A stretch of 64,000 nucleotides of DNA from JAFKFJ01 sp963786445 (GTDB lineage Bacteria; Pseudomonadota; Alphaproteobacteria; Acetobacterales; Acetobacteraceae), in assembly GCA_963786445.1 (NCBI GenBank), contig CAWAZU010000001.1, positions 1 to 64,000 of the forward strand, in the 5' to 3' direction. The position numbers were made by a program, and so were the translations under genes. Below the pieces are notes generated by a model that was not told the DNA's origin, searched no databases, and saw nothing but the letters and a program-made list of their open reading frames with translations. Positions 61,987 through 64,000 of the stretch are shown piece by piece (the stretch's first letter is position 1; each line of letters begins with the position of its first letter).

Positions 61987-63192
61987 CTATGCGGGCCGCA
62001 TCTTCCGCACCTCCGCGTCCGGCGGCAGCGCGCTGGCGCCATCGACATAGTGCCAGTCCACCATGACGCCGTGTCCGTCCTGCAGCGCCGTGCGGCCGAC
62101 GAACGTGCCGAGCGTCGATTGGTGGTCGATCGCGCGCCAGGTCGCGCGGCCGAACGGCGTCGCGAACGTCGCCCCCGGAAAACCCTTGTCGGCCATCGTG
62201 TCGGTGTCGGTGCTGCCGGCCTGCGCGATGCCGGCGACGATGGCGTGGATCAGCGCAAAGCCGACCACCGAGCCCATCTTCGCCGGCTCGTTGAACTTCG
62301 CCTTGTACGCGGCGCGGAACCTGGCGTCCTCGGGCGACGTCGCGGTGGCGACCGGATAGCCGGTGACGATCCAGCCCTCCGGCGTCTCGGCGCCCAGCGG
62401 GTCGAGGTATTCCGGCTCGCCGGTCAACAGCGAGACAACGCCGCGCTTCTCGAACAGCCCGCGCGTGTTGCCCTGGCGGACGAATTTTGTCAGGTCGCCG
62501 CCGAAAGTGACGTTGTAGATCGCCTCCGGCTTCGCCTCCTCCAGCGCGGCGACGGTCGCGCCGGCGTCGATCTTGCCGAGCGCGGGCCATTGCTCGGCGA
62601 CGAACTCCACATCCGGCCGTGCCGCCTGCAGCAGCTTCTTGAACCATTTGACCGCCGAGGTGCCGTATTCGTAGTTCGGCGCCACCGTCACCCAGCGCTT
62701 CGCCGGCAATTTCGCCGCCTCCGGCACCAGCATCGCCGCCTGCATGTAGGTCGAGGGACGCAGCCGGAAGGTCATCCGGTTGCCCTTCTCCCACACCAGC
62801 GCATCGGTCAGCGGCTCGCCAGCGATGTAGAGCGTGTGGTGCTGCTTGGCGAAGTCGCTGATGGCGAGACCGATGTTGGAAAGAAAGCCGCCGGCCAGCA
62901 GATCGACCTTCTGTTCGTTCACCAGCTCGCCCGCCAGCCGGATCGCGTTCGCCGGCTTGCCGGCGTCGTCGCGGCTGATCACCTCGATCGGCCGGCCGAG
63001 CACGCCGCCCGCCGCGTTCACCTGCTCGACCGCGAGCTGCCAGCCGTTGCGGTAGGGCAGGGTGAAGGCGGGGACGGCGGTGTAGGAGTTGATCTCGCCG
63101 ATGCGGATGGGTGCCGCCGCGGCACGGGCGAACGAAGGTGCGGCGAGGCTCGCCGCGGACGCGGCGAGCAGCGAACGGCGGGTAAGCGGCAT
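61987..63192 (-). CDS. Liv-type ABC substrate-binding protein (second system)
   Basis: A 401-residue periplasmic type I binding protein. The signal has twin Arg (LTRRSLLAASAASLAAPSFARA), so Tat or Sec export. The mature protein shows IRIGEINSYTAVPAFTLPYRNGWQLAVEQVNAAGGVLGRPIEV, the N-lobe pattern of Leu/Ile/Val-, amide- or aromatic-acid-binding proteins, and YEYGTSAVKWFKKLL in the second lobe. The ligand is unknown. It is the first gene of the operon and intact, unlike its counterpart at 38479. Confidence 0.9.
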   Translation of the reverse strand: MPLTRRSLLAASAASLAAPSFARAAAAPIRIGEINSYTAVPAFTLPYRNGWQLAVEQVNAAGGVLGRPIEVISRDDAGKPANAIRLAGELVNEQKVDLLAGGFLSNIGLAISDFAKQHHTLYIAGEPLTDALVWEKGNRMTFRLRPSTYMQAAMLVPEAAKLPAKRWVTVAPNYEYGTSAVKWFKKLLQAARPDVEFVAEQWPALGKIDAGATVAALEEAKPEAIYNVTFGGDLTKFVRQGNTRGLFEKRGVVSLLTGEPEYLDPLGAETPEGWIVTGYPVATATSPEDARFRAAYKAKFNEPAKMGSVVGFALIHAIVAGIAQAGSTDTDTMADKGFPGATFATPFGRATWRAIDHQSTLGTFVGRTALQDGHGVMVDWHYVDGASALPPDAEVRKMRPA

Positions 63193-63214
63193 GCGTTCCT
63201 CCTGGGCCGGCGGG

Positions 63215-63862
63215 CTACACCAGTCCGGCGCCGATGTTGACGGAAAGGGCGAGGATGACGGTGTTGAACAGGAAGCCCAGCAGCCCGTGCGCCGTCGCCA
63301 GCCGCCGCAGCTTGCGGCTGGTGATCTGCACGTCGGAGACCTGGAACGTCATGCCCAGCACCAGCGAGAAGTAGAAGAAGTCCCAGTAGTCGGGGGCGGC
63401 ATCGCCGGGGAATTCGAGCCCGCGCGCGACGGCGCCTTCGTCGCCGGCGAGCTCGTAGTACTCGTGCGCGTAGCGCAGCGCGAACACGGTATGCGTCATC
63501 AGCCACGACAGCAACAGCGTCGCGGCGACCATCGCGGCGCGCGTGCCGGCGGGCACGTCCTTGACCGCCGAGAACTCGCCGATGATGGCGACGAAGCTCG
63601 CGGTGACGGCGCCGACGGTGAACCCGAAGACGGTCCACTCGCCCTTTTCCTGCCGCTCGGCGTCGGCGGCGATCCCGCCCGGGCGCGGCACGCTGAACAT
63701 GTGCGCCGACAGGATCAGGAAGACCAGGCAGGCGGTGTCCCAGGCGAGCAGGATGCGCGTCAGTCCGTGCAGGCTCCCCGGCAGCGCCAGTCCGGCGCCG
63801 ATGCCGAGCAGCGCGGAGGCGACCAGCCGTGGCCGTGCGACAATTGCGAGCGGCGCACTCAT
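63215..63862 (-). CDS. DUF1345 family membrane protein
   Basis: A 215-residue inner-membrane protein with about five hydrophobic segments and the DUF1345 blocks RILLAWDTACLVFLILS, LSWLMTHTVFALRYAHEYY and PDYWDFFYFSLVLGMTFQVSDVQITSR. The function of the family is unknown. It lies 22 bp upstream of the binding-protein gene in the same direction and may be co-transcribed with it. Confidence 0.9.
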   Translation of the reverse strand: MSAPLAIVARPRLVASALLGIGAGLALPGSLHGLTRILLAWDTACLVFLILSAHMFSVPRPGGIAADAERQEKGEWTVFGFTVGAVTASFVAIIGEFSAVKDVPAGTRAAMVAATLLLSWLMTHTVFALRYAHEYYELAGDEGAVARGLEFPGDAAPDYWDFFYFSLVLGMTFQVSDVQITSRKLRRLATAHGLLGFLFNTVILALSVNIGAGLV

Positions 63863-63872
63863 GCGGCGCCGC

Positions 63873-64000
63873 TCACCGCAGCCCGTCCTGGCCGACGATG
63901 TCGGCGACGGCCAGCCCGCCGATGCGCGCGAGCGGACGGCCGCTGTCGGTGACCACGACGGCGACCACGATCTCGTCGCGGCGCGGCGCGTCCGGCACGC
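63873..64000 (-). CDS. Partial gene, C-terminal end only
   Basis: The last ~41 codons of a leftward gene cut by the window edge, reading to DEIVVAVVVTDSGRPLARIGG, then LAVADIVGQDGLR and a stop at 63873. The beta-strand/turn pattern could be the end of a CBS-like or other regulatory domain, but too little is present to name it. The stop lies 10 bp before the DUF1345 start. Confidence 0.5.
   Translation of the reverse strand, partial: VPDAPRRDEIVVAVVVTDSGRPLARIGGLAVADIVGQDGLR

Noticed and set aside
1..64000. CRISPR arrays, insertion sequences, rRNA, complete tRNA, integrase
   Set aside because: Looked for repeat-spacer periodicity, transposase motifs and tRNA cloverleaves; found none that hold up.

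Overview
The window is chromosomal DNA from a very GC-rich alphaproteobacterium. The conserved run rpmH-rnpA-yidD-yidC-engB-argB, the mreB-mreC-mreD-mrdA-rodA cluster, glnK-amtB and many high-GC Liv-type ABC genes fit Rhodospirillales, most probably Acetobacteraceae. This placement is inferred from gene content and order; no rRNA or tRNA is present to test it.

Layout. 0-2.3 kb: a TetR regulator diverging from a secreted SnoaL-like protein across a long palindrome, then a frameshifted Arg/Pro-rich hypothetical. 2.4-10.4 kb: CapD-type NDP-sugar dehydratase, a tiny ORF with a strong ribosome site, a DegT/DnrJ aminotransferase, group III truncated haemoglobin, EcsC protein, UdgX uracil-DNA glycosylase, PRC-barrel protein, MFS transporter and UbiH-type hydroxylase. 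10.5-18.4 kb: sigma-54-driven glnK-amtB, a glycine-zipper lipoprotein and the rod-shape cluster. 18.4-24.2 kb: an orphan histidine kinase and the rpmH-argB block. 24.2-38.3 kb: an ABC exporter, two tandem GT4 glycosyltransferases, a xylulokinase-type sugar kinase, amidohydrolase, a pair of dynamin-like GTPases behind two paralogous secreted proteins, DOPA-dioxygenase family protein and propionyl-CoA synthetase. 38.5-43.3 kb: one Liv-type ABC importer. 43.4-50.8 kb: MarR regulator, a very large FAD/Fe-S oxidoreductase, GST, enamidase-like amidohydrolase, GNAT, and a second copy of the Arg/Pro-rich hypothetical. 56.7-64 kb: DUF5996, DUF899, a second Liv-type importer, and DUF1345.

The stand-out region is 51.1-56.2 kb, which is visibly less GC-rich than its surroundings. 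The rightward operon has five genes joined by 1-4 nt start/stop overlaps: a small helical protein, an XRE regulator, an ImmA/IrrE metallopeptidase carrying a C-terminal chagasin-type (I42) cysteine-protease-inhibitor domain, a papain-family (C1) cysteine peptidase with Cys, His and Asn all present, and a thymidylate-synthase-like protein. Converging on it is a leftward pair: a MazG-type NTP pyrophosphohydrolase and a uracil-DNA-glycosylase-like protein. A regulated protease/inhibitor pair combined with a dUMP/dNTP/uracil arm looks like an accessory stress or anti-phage module, and I know of no named system with this composition.

About 25-30 single-base indels interrupt clearly real genes, including the cell-shape gene rodA, mainly between 34.8 and 56 kb. 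Removing the inferred indels restores full-length proteins whose stops fall exactly on overlapping downstream starts, so I treat most of them as sequence errors and give the repaired gene spans. Unrepaired frames create false fragments and one false gene fusion near 34.8 kb.
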